A stretch of DNA of 43,155 nucleotides from contig NZ_CM000745.1 in NCBI RefSeq assembly GCF_000161455.1, forward strand, positions 1,110,808 to 1,153,962. The letters are read 5' to 3'. The stretch is from Bacillus pseudomycoides DSM 12442. GTDB lineage: Bacteria > Bacillota > Bacilli > Bacillales > Bacillaceae_G. Below the pieces are notes generated by a model, which worked only from the letters and a program-made list of their open reading frames with translations, was not told the DNA's origin and searched no databases. A program made the translations under genes and the position numbers. This document shows positions 1-7,675 of the stretch, one piece after another. Every line of letters begins with the position of its first letter. Positions within the stretch are counted from its first letter, which is position 1.

Positions 1-199
1 AGCGCCAGTCCCAGCCGGTCCAGTCGGTCCAGTAGGCCCAGTCGGTCCAGTCGGTCCGGGTTCAGGTAAAGGAAATAAACAATTAAGCGGTATGCAGTTA
101 TGTTTATTAAACCTATTCAAATTAATTCCTCCTAATTTTTTTGATAAAAATAATTTAAAATGTCTAACTTGTATATATTGTATGAAAGGTGGAAAATGA
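1..199 (+). CDS. collagen-like (exosporium-type) protein, C-terminal fragment
   Basis: The window opens inside a reading frame that begins at base 2 and ends with TGA at 197-199 (65 residues visible). The first ~20 residues are Gly-Pro-Val triplets, the collagen-like repeat seen in Bacillus cereus-group spore-surface proteins such as the BclA family. After the repeat comes a short, non-collagen tail with four cysteines near the end (Cys-Leu-Thr-Cys-Ile-Tyr-Cys preceded by another Cys), so it is not the globular TNF-like C-terminal domain of BclA. The neighbours are spore-coat and exosporium genes, which supports a spore-surface role. The N-terminus, and so any exosporium-targeting motif, lies outside the window. 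Confidence 0.75.
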   Translation, partial: APVPAGPVGPVGPVGPVGPGSGKGNKQLSGMQLCLLNLFKLIPPNFFDKNNLKCLTCIYCMKGGK

Positions 200-368
200 T
201 GGTACTGGGTAGCTCTAAAAATAGGGCGCTTTTTTTTTATCAAAACTTAGCTTAAAATATCTTTATGTAAAATGATGTAGATTCCGTATTGTTTATAAAT
301 TTAAAAGCAAGTTCTTCACTTTTGGGAATATACTTTGAAGAGAAGTGTTGTTGACAGGAGGGAGAACC

Positions 369-1073
369 TTGACTAAAAAACAAACTGAGGAGATAAAAAA
401 CCAGCCGCTTCTTTATACGGCGGAACCTAATTTGGAGAAAGGTAAGTTAAGTATACAACAAACGTTTATTATTAAATTGAATCACAGCGTTTCTGAACAA
501 AAGGAGAACATGCAAAATGTTGTGAAAGAAGACGAAGTAGAACAGTTGATTCAAGAAGAAACTGTTACATCGGATGAAGAGGTAGATCAACAAGTAAGCT
601 CAGATATTGCAGAAAGTATTGAGTTAGCGGAAGTAGCAGAAGTGGAAGAAGTGGAAGAAGTGGAAGAAGTAGAAGAAGTGGAAGAAGTGGAAGAAGTGGC
701 GGAAGTGGAAGAAGTGGAAGAAGTAACAGAAGTAACAAATGTGGCAGAGGGACTAGAAGAAGCTGAAAAATTAACAGAAGTGATAGATGAGGAAGCGGAA
801 GAAAAAAAGGATGGGAAATCTCAAGTTTTTTTTAAGGATTTGACGAGAAAATCGTTTAAAGATATGAACAATGAAGAGAAAATATATTTTTTTATGCATA
901 GACCGCATTACATTCCAAATGTAAAATGCCGTGTCATAGCAGAGAAGGATATATACGTAGGATTTATTACCAATTACGAAGATGGTTATGTATCTATTAA
1001 TTCACCACAAACATTTGAAACATTTCATGTGAAGTTTGAAGAGATTGTATCGATTCAAATTATGGGGATATAG
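369..1073 (+). CDS. cotO: spore coat protein CotO
   Basis: Spore outer coat / exosporium assembly protein of the CotO family. Two family signatures are visible: an N-terminal Pro-Leu-Leu-Tyr block (PLLYTAEP) around residue 14 and a C-terminal domain of about 70 residues with EEKIYFFMHRPHYIPNVKC followed by a GFITNYEDG turn. Between them is an acidic, low-complexity region built from Val-Glu-Glu repeats. I place the start at TTG 369: AGGAGG at 356-361 is 7 bases upstream, whereas the in-frame ATG at 345 has no Shine-Dalgarno and would swallow this one. The product is 234 residues. A hairpin terminator follows at 1077-1112. CotY/ExsY-type genes next door match the known cotO neighbourhood in this group. 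Confidence 0.85.
   Translation: MTKKQTEEIKNQPLLYTAEPNLEKGKLSIQQTFIIKLNHSVSEQKENMQNVVKEDEVEQLIQEETVTSDEEVDQQVSSDIAESIELAEVAEVEEVEEVEEVEEVEEVEEVAEVEEVEEVTEVTNVAEGLEEAEKLTEVIDEEAEEKKDGKSQVFFKDLTRKSFKDMNNEEKIYFFMHRPHYIPNVKCRVIAEKDIYVGFITNYEDGYVSINSPQTFETFHVKFEEIVSIQIMGI
629..737 (+). repeat. 9-bp coding minisatellite in cotO
   Basis: Tandem copies of GAAGTGGAA with point variants (GTA for GTG, GCG for GAA). They encode Val-Glu-Glu or Ala-Glu-Val units about a dozen times. The period is a multiple of three, so copy-number change keeps the frame. Confidence 0.85.
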
Positions 1074-1076
1074 AAA

Positions 1077-1112
1077 AGGTGGTAGTAATACCTACCACCT
1101 CATAGTTTTTTA
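1077..1112 (+). terminator. terminator of cotO
   Basis: AGGTGGTAG (1077-1085) pairs with CTACCACCT (1092-1100), followed by a T-rich run. It starts three bases after the cotO stop. Confidence 0.75.
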
Positions 1113-1139
1113 GTTTTACAAATTGTTCTAATCAAGCGA

Positions 1140-1634
1140 TTATACGCCTGGAACATTTACATCACGTAAACATTGAATAGCACAGAAACAATTTAAATCA
1201 ACTGTGATGGATAAATTTGTAGAGATTAATTGTGGTATTGTTTGTTTTAAAAACGCACAAACAATATCCTCAGGTGTTTGGGACGTTTCTCGTGTAAGTG
1301 TAGGTGGAACTAATATCCGTAATACGGCACAGCAATCATCTACACTCTCTACGCGGAAAATAGGAGAACGTGCACAGATATCATCATTTGGTGTTGTAGG
1401 ATCATTTTCTAGGAAGAATACTGAAGAAAAAAGTTCGCCTTCTGTAGTATATAACAAAAAAGGGCGAGTGTTTGCGAATTTAGCACCTTGATTTGCTCCT
1501 AAAAATGGAGCGTCACAGCCTGTCGGGCAAGCGGAAGAAGCACAATCTTGTAATTCATCGATAAATTTTACCACGTCACATACGCAGTTTGAGCGGTGAT
1601 GGTGATGATCATGTCTTTCATCTTTACAACTCAT
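1140..1634 (-). CDS. CotY/CotZ family exosporium/spore-coat protein (ExsY/CotY-like, divergent)
   Basis: Cysteine-rich structural protein of the CotY/CotZ/ExsY family, which self-assembles into the exosporium basal layer or outer coat by disulfide cross-linking. Family blocks visible are CDVVKFIDELQDC near the N-terminus, ANTRPFLLYT, SPIFRVESVDD-CCAVLR and the C-terminal VDLNCFCAIQCLRDV. A His-rich stretch (HDHHHH) follows the start. I use ATG 1634 (MSCKDE), 8 bases after AAGGAG; the upstream GTG at 1643 sits on that ribosome site. The product is 164 residues. The middle differs from the B. anthracis proteins, so I cannot say which of exsY or cotY this is. It shares a -10-like motif with the paralogue ending at 2739. 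Confidence 0.85.
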   Translation of the reverse strand: MSCKDERHDHHHHRSNCVCDVVKFIDELQDCASSACPTGCDAPFLGANQGAKFANTRPFLLYTTEGELFSSVFFLENDPTTPNDDICARSPIFRVESVDDCCAVLRILVPPTLTRETSQTPEDIVCAFLKQTIPQLISTNLSITVDLNCFCAIQCLRDVNVPGV

Positions 1635-1672
1635 GAATTTCACTCCTTATATTTAGTTTTCATTTACACTAT

Positions 1673-1681
1673 TAGAGTATT
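1673..1681 (-). promoter_or_regulatory. possible sporulation (sigma-K type) -10 element
   Basis: On the minus strand this reads AATACTCTA, close to the sigma-K -10 consensus CATA-N3-TA, and continues into AATAGT. The same block (CATATTCTAATAGT) occurs at the same place upstream of the paralogue at 2739-3206. No convincing -35 was found. Confidence 0.4.
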
Positions 1682-1835
1682 GAAATAGGAGCAAATCGGT
1701 TACGGTTCATAGGATGTTTTTTTTTCAAGGATAAGCCTTTATTTGTCCTCATTTAAAGGAGAGTAAAATCTTCCGTTTGTTGGATACTGCGATATGCTTT
1801 ATGTTTCGGTAAATGGAAATAAGGAGATGGGAAGA

Positions 1836-2195
1836 ATGTTCTTCAATAGTTGGTTTTTATTCTTTATTTTTTCGTTAGCTGTGTTTCGGTTTACGCGTCT
1901 CATTGTATACGATAAAATTACCAGCTTTATACGCTCTCCTTTTATTGAAGAAGTACAAATTCAAGAACACGATGGAACTATGTCTACATATATGAAAGTG
2001 AAGGGGACTGGAATTCAAAAATGGATTGGTGAATTGTTAAGTTGTTATTGGTGTACAGGTGTATGGATTAGTGCATTTTTACTTCTCTTTTATCATTGGA
2101 TTCCTAAAGTTGCAGAACCTGTATTAGCGTTGTTGGCACTCGCAGGGGCAGCAGCTATTATTGAAACGATAATTGGGAGATTTGTTGAAGAATAG
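1836..2195 (+). CDS. yjcA: sporulation-associated membrane protein YjcA (DUF1360)
   Basis: Small membrane protein of the DUF1360/YjcA family, made during sporulation in Bacillus; its biochemical role is unknown. The sequence starts with a membrane helix (FFNSWFLFFIFSLAVFRFTRLIVYD), has a short loop, the family motif SCYWCTGVWIS, and two more hydrophobic stretches at the C-terminus. ATG 1836 is preferred because AAGGAG lies 9 bases upstream; this gives 119 residues. Upstream in-frame ATGs at 1794 and 1827 lack or overlap that site. It sits between two inverted CotY/ExsY-type genes, the arrangement expected for this sporulation locus. Confidence 0.8.
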   Translation: MFFNSWFLFFIFSLAVFRFTRLIVYDKITSFIRSPFIEEVQIQEHDGTMSTYMKVKGTGIQKWIGELLSCYWCTGVWISAFLLLFYHWIPKVAEPVLALLALAGAAAIIETIIGRFVEE

Positions 2196-2317
2196 GGATT
2201 TTTAACTGATGATTAGTCGGAAAATCGGACTTTAATAACATAAAAATAGGTGAACAGAAAGGAAAGGCTGTTCATATAGTGAATAGATAGAATTGCACAG
2301 CAGAGGAGATGTTTGTT

Positions 2318-2506
2318 ATGGAAGATAACCTGCAACCAAATCCATATGATATGCAACAATGGCAGCAAATGCAACAACAGTTACAGGAAGAGCAAGCGCA
2401 GCAACAACAGCAAGCGCAGCAATTACAGCAACAAGGCTTCGTAAAGAAAAAGGGTTGTAATTGTGGTAAGAAAAAGAACATTTCTAATCAACAAAATCAA
2501 GGTTGA
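2318..2506 (+). CDS. Gln-rich small protein with C-terminal Cys-Asn-Cys
   Basis: A 62-residue protein I do not recognise by function. Residues ~15-42 are almost entirely Gln with some Glu and Ala, likely helical or coiled-coil. The tail is basic and holds two cysteines (KKKGCNCGKKK). GAGGAG lies 9 bases before ATG 2318, and a clean terminator follows immediately, so it is a real transcription unit. Its position between yjcA and a CotY-type gene suggests a small coat or exosporium component, perhaps cross-linkable through Gln, Lys or Cys; that role is inference. Confidence 0.65.
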   Translation: MEDNLQPNPYDMQQWQQMQQQLQEEQAQQQQQAQQLQQQGFVKKKGCNCGKKKNISNQQNQG

Positions 2507-2540
2507 AAAAACACTCATGTTATCGTGAGTGTTTTTGTTT
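2506..2540 (+). terminator. terminator of the Gln-rich small gene
   Basis: AAAACACTCA pairs with TGAGTGTTTTT across a short loop, directly after the stop codon and followed by a T-rich run. Confidence 0.8.
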
Positions 2541-2738
2541 TGTATGAAAATATATGAAAAGGAATTTTTGTAATAAGACAATGAAGCTATATTGCATCGG
2601 AGAGTTATATACCTTTAAAGCAGGGCATATAGCGAAGGGTTAATTTTGCGGACATATTGAGATACTATGGTGAAGAATCGGGAAGTTAATGGACAAGAAA
2701 AATTATATGTTAAAAGGTTATACTATGCTGTTATATAT

Positions 2739-3206
2739 TCAGCAGTTTGTAACAAATGCATCACGTAAACATTGAATACCACAAAAGCAATGCAAATCAA
2801 CCGTGACACAAGAAGAGGTTGCACGTAATTTAGCATGCGGGATCGTTAAGTAAGTACAGACGGAATTTGGGCTCTTGTCAGGTTCTTTACCTATAATAAC
2901 GATTAATGCCCGAAGTACAGCGCAGCAATTTTCATCTACACTTTCTACACGGAAAATAGGAGAGTGGCAATTTTTATTTGCAGAAGGAACATATGCTTCA
3001 AATGGGTCTCCTGATTTTGTGAATAAAATAAATGGACGTGTGTTTGCTGCTTTTGCTGTATATTGCGGACGGAGGAATGGAGCATTATATTGTGATAAAT
3101 AAGCAGTGGATGCACATTCTTGTAATTCATATATGAATTTGACGATATTACATACACAACTTTCATCAAAGTATGTATCATGCTCGTCGCTAGAATTACA
3201 GGTCAT
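2739..3206 (-). CDS. CotY/CotZ family exosporium/spore-coat protein (second copy, divergent)
   Basis: Second CotY/ExsY-type structural protein, 155 residues from ATG 3206 (MTCNSSDEHD), with an AGGGAAG ribosome site upstream. It has the same blocks as the copy at 1140-1634: CNIVKFIYELQEC, ANTRPFILFT, SPIFRVESVDENCCAVLR and VDLHCFCGIQCLRDA. It lacks the usual Cys-Gly-Ser-Gly-Cys-type segment: where the first copy has CPTGCDAPFL this one has YLSQYNAPFL, so two structural cysteines are missing. It ends in an extra Cys. The likely role is exosporium basal layer or outer coat cross-linking. Confidence 0.85.
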   Translation of the reverse strand: MTCNSSDEHDTYFDESCVCNIVKFIYELQECASTAYLSQYNAPFLRPQYTAKAANTRPFILFTKSGDPFEAYVPSANKNCHSPIFRVESVDENCCAVLRALIVIIGKEPDKSPNSVCTYLTIPHAKLRATSSCVTVDLHCFCGIQCLRDAFVTNC

Positions 3207-3240
3207 ATTGTTCACTTCCCTATCCTCAAGTTTTTACTAT

Positions 3241-3249
3241 TAGAATATG
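3241..3249 (-). promoter_or_regulatory. candidate sigma-K -10 element
   Basis: Minus-strand CATATTCTA matches CATA-N3-TA exactly and lies about 35 bases upstream of ATG 3206. The shared CATATTCTAATAGT / AATACTCTAATAGT block in both paralogue promoters supports it; the -35 is not clear. Confidence 0.45.
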
Positions 3250-3349
3250 AGTCGAGAAGAGTTGATATTACGGGGGACAAAGGTGAGGTCTAGGAGATTT
3301 TTATAAATTGTGTTGGACAATAAGCAGATATTACTTGAGAAAGATATGA

Positions 3350-3386
3350 AAAAATCCAGCACCACATGTTAAGGTGTTGGATTTTT
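3350..3386 (-). terminator. terminator of yjcD, overlapping its last codons
   Basis: AAAAATCCAGCACC (3350-3363) pairs with GGTGTTGGATTTTT (3373-3386). The stop codon of the helicase (3369-3371) lies in the loop, so the last codons form one arm. Confidence 0.75.
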
Positions 3387-5432
3387 TGGTAAGTCTTTCC
3401 GGGCAATATATAAAAATCTCGATACATCTAATTTTTTTCCTCTAAAAAATTGCGGGGAGGAAATGTAAAGTTCTTCTTTTGCGCGCGTGATGGCGACGTA
3501 CATGAGCCGTCTCTCTTCTTCTAACGCTTCAGATGTGTCAGTTACGCGGTCATTTGCATCTTTTAAAGAAGACGAATGAGGCAGTATGCCATCGCTTGCT
3601 CCGAGTAAAAAGACACACGGGAATTCCAGTCCTTTTGCATTGTGAATGGACATAAGAGATACGGCATCTTTTTGTTGCATTGTTTTTAATGCTTCCATTT
3701 CTTTTTGGCTTTGAATAGCTGCACTAATAAATTCTAAGTAAGCAGGAATATCAGTAAAACGAGTTGCTGATTCCATAAGTTCCTCAAGCATTTCTTCTTG
3801 GATGTCTTTATGCATCGTAAAGGAAGAACGGTCATTACTTTGTAAGTACTCTAAGTATTTCCCTTTACCTTTAATAATTTCTTTTAGTGCTTTCTTTGGT
3901 TCTAATTCTTTAATGAATTTAATGAAGTCAATTCGGTCGTTTATTTTTTTGACTTGGAATGGTTTTAAACTCGGGTTCAGCAATAGAAAATGCAGGAGGG
4001 AAGGGAATCTTCCTTCGCCGTATTTCCACTGTTCACGTTCAATAAATGAAATGCATTCATCACGGCCGATATACATCGTCGGCAATATGCTTGAGAGCGA
4101 TTCGATTCGAAACGGTTCATATGCGAGACGTAGCTGATCGAGTACGGGCTTAATTAAAGAATGCTCATAGAACGATTGGCTTGCACCGTGTTTGATAAAC
4201 GGAACTTTATGAATCGTTAGTTGGTCGAGTAAAGAACGACTGACAGAGTGCGTACGATACAATAAACAAAAGTCTTTGTATTCTCGTTCGCCGCTCGCTA
4301 CTTTATCTTGAATGAGTTGCAGGATTTGATTTGCCTCATCAAGAGTAGTTGCAGGACGTGCGTAAAATGGCTGTATACCTTCTTCATGAACGGAATATAA
4401 TTCTTTTTTAAAGCGTTCTTGATTGAGTTTAATTACTTCGTTTCCAAGCCCCACTATAAAAGGATTAGAACGATAATTTGTATTTAACGCAATAATGGTT
4501 GTATCATCAAATTCTTTTGGAAAGGATAAGATAATTTGATGGCTTGCACCGCGCCAGCCATATATAGCTTGATCGTCATCTCCCGCGATAAATAAATTAT
4601 TTCGCGGTGAAGCTAACAGTTTTACAATCTCATATTGCGCATACGACGTATCTTGAAATTCATCGACTTCAATGTAATGGAATCTATTTTGTAATTGTGT
4701 TAATAAAGGTGCGTTATTTTCAAGCATATAGAATGTTTCTAGTAAGATATCGTCAAAGTCTATATATCCATATCTTTGTTTTACATCTTCATAACGTTCA
4801 TACACTTCACGAAATTCTTGTTCAACGGGTGTTTTTGCTTGGACATTTTTTGGACGATTTAATTTGTTTTTTTCGAGTGAAATCATTGCGAGCATCGTTT
4901 CAGCGTCATAATCGTCTTTTAAGCGCAATTCTTTTAAGATTTTTTTTATCATAATTTGTTTATGTTTTTCATTTGCTAAGATCTGCTGGTTGTATCCTTG
5001 ACTGCGAAGTAATTTTAAAAAGACGGAATGGAATGTACCTGCGACAACATAGCGGCTTGCAGCATGGTTCATACCAGGTAAGTTTGCTACACGGCTTCGA
5101 ATTTCTTCAGCAGCTTTTTGTGTAAACGTAAGCAGTAAAATGTTGCGTGGATGAACATTTTTTACATTAATTAAATAGCCAACGCGAGTTGTTAAAACAG
5201 ATGTTTTCCCGCTCCCAGCTCCAGCTAATGTAAGAACGGGACCTTCTGTCGTTCTGACTGCTTCTAATTGTTTTTCATTTAAATAGACGCCTTGCTGTTC
5301 CAAAGCACGGAAATAAGCAGCATCCGCATCCTTTTCCATAATTAAATGGGAAGAGGTTTTTGGAATATGATATGTTGCTTGCGGAACGTCAGCGTGTGTT
5401 AATGATTTTTGTGAAAATTTTTCTTGAGTCAT
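3369..5432 (-). CDS. yjcD: UvrD/Rep-family ATP-dependent DNA helicase YjcD
   Basis: Superfamily 1A helicase, 687 residues, slightly shorter than PcrA. Motifs in order: Q-motif region LNEKQLEAV (~51-59), Walker A GAGSGKT (71-77), motif Ia LTFTQKAAEEI (~101-111), Walker B VDEFQDT (256-262), GDDDQAIYGWRGA, motif IV NYRSN, motif V SLMSIHNAKGLEF and motif VI RRLMYVAITRAKEEL. Synteny with yjcA and yjcF-yjcH points to the Bacillus YjcD paralogue rather than pcrA, which sits with ligA elsewhere. It presumably unwinds DNA 3'-5' in repair; its specific role is not established. The N-terminal ~45 residues are not conserved helicase sequence. Confidence 0.88.
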   Translation of the reverse strand: MTQEKFSQKSLTHADVPQATYHIPKTSSHLIMEKDADAAYFRALEQQGVYLNEKQLEAVRTTEGPVLTLAGAGSGKTSVLTTRVGYLINVKNVHPRNILLLTFTQKAAEEIRSRVANLPGMNHAASRYVVAGTFHSVFLKLLRSQGYNQQILANEKHKQIMIKKILKELRLKDDYDAETMLAMISLEKNKLNRPKNVQAKTPVEQEFREVYERYEDVKQRYGYIDFDDILLETFYMLENNAPLLTQLQNRFHYIEVDEFQDTSYAQYEIVKLLASPRNNLFIAGDDDQAIYGWRGASHQIILSFPKEFDDTTIIALNTNYRSNPFIVGLGNEVIKLNQERFKKELYSVHEEGIQPFYARPATTLDEANQILQLIQDKVASGEREYKDFCLLYRTHSVSRSLLDQLTIHKVPFIKHGASQSFYEHSLIKPVLDQLRLAYEPFRIESLSSILPTMYIGRDECISFIEREQWKYGEGRFPSLLHFLLLNPSLKPFQVKKINDRIDFIKFIKELEPKKALKEIIKGKGKYLEYLQSNDRSSFTMHKDIQEEMLEELMESATRFTDIPAYLEFISAAIQSQKEMEALKTMQQKDAVSLMSIHNAKGLEFPCVFLLGASDGILPHSSSLKDANDRVTDTSEALEEERRLMYVAITRAKEELYISSPQFFRGKKLDVSRFLYIARKDLPKNPTP

Positions 5433-5496
5433 ATATTCACCTTCAAAACTATAGCATCAACTTTTAACTTTAGCGGAAGAAAAAGAAAATAGCAAT

Positions 5497-5527
5497 GTAA
5501 AAAACAGGAGGGGGTTACCTCCTGTTT
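5497..5527 (-). terminator. terminator of yjcH-yjcG-yjcF
   Basis: AAACAGGAGG (5502-5511) pairs with CCTCCTGTTT (5518-5527), with a minus-strand T-run, 6 bases after the yjcF stop. Confidence 0.8.
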
Positions 5528-5533
5528 AGAAAA

Positions 5534-5956
5534 TCATAATTCTTTTATCATAACAACATGCGGGATATCGGCTTCCATAAATACATCAGAAACGGTTTGA
5601 TATCCGAGTTTCTTATAAAAGGATTCAGCCTGTGTTTGGGCATGGAGTTTCAATTTTGGTAGCGACTCTTCCTTCGCATATGCTTCGAGCGCGTCCATAA
5701 TGATTTTTCCGATTCCTTTTTTGCGATGGGAAGCGAGAACGCATATCCGTTCCATTTTCCCGATGCTATCAACAATGCGAAAGCGACCTGCCCCAACTGG
5801 AATATCCTCATCATATATAACGATGTGTTTAGAAGTTTCTTCAAATTCATCGTATTCTTCTTCAGCAGACACATGTTGTTCTTCAACAAAGACTTGTTTA
5901 CGTACAGAGAATGCGTCTCTTAGCTGTTCGTCTGTTTGTACGATTTGTGCTTGCAA
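5534..5956 (-). CDS. yjcF: GNAT-family N-acetyltransferase YjcF
   Basis: Predicted acetyl-CoA-dependent N-acetyltransferase; substrate unknown. The GNAT core is visible: RKQVFVEEQ (helix 1), GAGRFRIVDSIGKMERICVLASHRKKGIG (strand 4 and the acetyl-CoA R/Q-x-x-G-x-G/A loop, here RKKGIG) and AESFYKKLGYQ (strand 5-helix 4). I choose TTG 5956, which follows AAAGGGG in the end of yjcG and gives 140 residues, a usual length. In-frame ATGs at 6010 and 5992 lie inside yjcG without a ribosome site. TTG starts one base after the yjcG stop, so the two are translationally coupled. Confidence 0.78.
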   Translation of the reverse strand: MQAQIVQTDEQLRDAFSVRKQVFVEEQHVSAEEEYDEFEETSKHIVIYDEDIPVGAGRFRIVDSIGKMERICVLASHRKKGIGKIIMDALEAYAKEESLPKLKLHAQTQAESFYKKLGYQTVSDVFMEADIPHVVMIKEL

Positions 5957-5957
5957 A

Positions 5958-6476
5958 TTAGTTGTTCCCCTTTCCAATATGGAATGTTTCATATACTGTC
6001 CATGTTTCATTTTCTAATTGATATAGAAGGTGGAAACGGTCGATTGGTTGCTCGTAATAAAAGTCTTTCATACGTAAGCGGCCTAGTACATCAGCATGCT
6101 CTGCATCTGATAAGTGTTGTCCAATTGTTAAGTGTGGTACAAAAGCGTACTCGCGTTCTTGCGTGAAGAATCCTTTATGCATTTCTTCGTTTAAGAATGT
6201 GAGTTCAGGTGTTTTATCTACTTTGAAATAAATAACATTATTAACAGGTGCAAATGAGCTTACCTTTCCAACATGAAGGGTAAACGGATTTGTTTTGTTT
6301 GCAATTGCATGTAGTTCTTGTACAATCGCTTCTAATTGTTCATCTGGTGCCTCAAAGGGTGTTTTTAATGTGATATGTGGTGGAACCAATGCATAATGCG
6401 GATCGTAACGCTTACGCAATCCGTTTGCTTTATCTTGAATCATTTTTGATGGAAAAATTACAATGCCTAGTTTCAT
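5958..6476 (-). CDS. yjcG: 2H phosphoesterase / RNA-ligase-like protein YjcG
   Basis: Member of the 2H (2'-5' RNA ligase-like) phosphoesterase superfamily, 172 residues. Both catalytic His-x-Thr motifs are present: HITLKTPF near residue 54 and HLTIGQHL near residue 134. Structures of the Bacillus YjcG family exist, but no physiological substrate is settled. It lies between yjcH and yjcF on the same strand; yjcF starts one base past its stop. Confidence 0.85.
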   Translation of the reverse strand: MKLGIVIFPSKMIQDKANGLRKRYDPHYALVPPHITLKTPFEAPDEQLEAIVQELHAIANKTNPFTLHVGKVSSFAPVNNVIYFKVDKTPELTFLNEEMHKGFFTQEREYAFVPHLTIGQHLSDAEHADVLGRLRMKDFYYEQPIDRFHLLYQLENETWTVYETFHIGKGNN

Positions 6477-6568
6477 CTTTATATTCCTCCCTTTGTAAGT
6501 CTAGTTAGATTTCGAGAAAATAAATCTCTTTTTCTATTATATCAAATAATTCTGAACACTGCTTCCTA

Positions 6569-7300
6569 TTATTTCATTGATAGAATATAAGAAAATGCTT
6601 TCGGTAAATCATTTTGCCAATATTTCCACGTATGATTGCCTTCAAATTCTTCGTAATGTGTGATGAAGTTTCTTTCTGTAAGTAATGCATGCAGCTCGCG
6701 ATTTGGCTCTACAAAATCAGAAACTTGTCCATCCGTTCTTTTTACAGCGGTTTCTTCCGTCCCAATTACATGATAAATTTCCAATGCGTGTGGTTCTGTA
6801 AAATCTTTTGCAAGACTAAGTACTGTTTCATCGACAAATGGGGATTGCATAACGACTTTACCGAATGTATGCGGATACATAAGTGCTGTCATAAAGGACA
6901 CTGTACCACCAAGGGAATCACCGATTAATACACGACCTTTTCCCATTTGATAGGTTGGATAATTTTCATCAATATATGGAACGAGTTCATGCGCAAGGAA
7001 ACGAATGTATGCGCTATTTTTTACATCGTTTGGAAAGTATTTTTCTTTACGATCGTGAACATTTTTATATGGAATACCGACAATAATTGTTCGGTCAATT
7101 TCTTCATTTTCACGAAGACGTTCAATTACGCGGTGCGCTTTACCAAGCTGAAAATAATCTCTCCCGTCCTGTGCAATTACAACGGTGTGTTTGTGCAGCG
7201 GCGTGTAATTAGCTGGTAAATAGACGAGAAGTGTAATCTCTTCTTGAAGTGATGTACTGTAAAATGAAAGTTCTTCTATTCTCCCTGTTGCTTGATTCAT
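6569..7300 (-). CDS. yjcH: esterase-family alpha/beta hydrolase YjcH
   Basis: Alpha/beta hydrolase of the putative esterase (Enterochelin esterase/esterase D-like) family. The nucleophile elbow GDSLGG is visible about 60% along; a catalytic His is likely in EGNHTWKYW near the C-terminus. Strand TVVIAQDGRDYF and IIVGIPY are typical of the fold. ATG 7300 is used because AGGGGGA sits just upstream; an open frame runs to 7396 but without a site. The product is 243 residues. First gene of yjcH-yjcG-yjcF. Confidence 0.8.
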   Translation of the reverse strand: MNQATGRIEELSFYSTSLQEEITLLVYLPANYTPLHKHTVVIAQDGRDYFQLGKAHRVIERLRENEEIDRTIIVGIPYKNVHDRKEKYFPNDVKNSAYIRFLAHELVPYIDENYPTYQMGKGRVLIGDSLGGTVSFMTALMYPHTFGKVVMQSPFVDETVLSLAKDFTEPHALEIYHVIGTEETAVKRTDGQVSDFVEPNRELHALLTERNFITHYEEFEGNHTWKYWQNDLPKAFSYILSMK

Positions 7301-7462
7301 ATATGATCCCCCTAAATAAAAATATGCTGTAGTTGCCCTGTGAGGGTAGCGCAGGTAGTGAAGATGTAAGGATGCATCTACTACTGTGCTTCTCATTTTC
7401 TATTTTACCATAATGGTAAGAAGAATCTAAAAAATTAGTATTTATATAATAAAAGAAAAATC

Positions 7463-7636
7463 GATATAAAACCTAATCTTTAGGTGGAAGAGAGAATCCG
7501 CCATGGATAGAAGCGGTCAAATCCTTTTCCTGCCCCATGCGAAGGGAAAATAAAGAGAGGAAGTGAGTGCAGGTCACCTTCTGTTTTTCGTAGCAATGAT
7601 TTATATGTTGAAAGATTAAATTGGGTTTATATATAA
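7463..7636 (+). repeat. dispersed ~190-bp repeat, copy A
   Basis: Copy A of a family with copies at 28401-28596, 30697-30892 and (reverse) 36518-36704. Shared core: a CTTTTTAGG-like start, GAGAGNATCC, ATAGAAGCGGTCA, a CTGCCCCATGC block, and near the right end a CGTAGCA-GA-TTATATGTTGAAA block. Termini are A/T-rich TATA-AAACC / GGGTTTATATA inverted repeats. There is no coding potential; probably a bcr-type element of the B. cereus group. Confidence 0.75.
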
Positions 7637-7675
7637 TGAAGTGGGGATTTTTAAAGAGAGAGGGGTAAAGCAACT

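Noticed and set aside
2272..2481. Minus-strand Cys-rich frame (Cys-Cys-Cys runs), tempting as a TOMM or other RiPP precursor
   Set aside because: It is the exact antisense of the CAA/CAG run encoding Gln in the small gene at 2318-2506, it has no ribosome site, and the sense strand has a good start and terminator.
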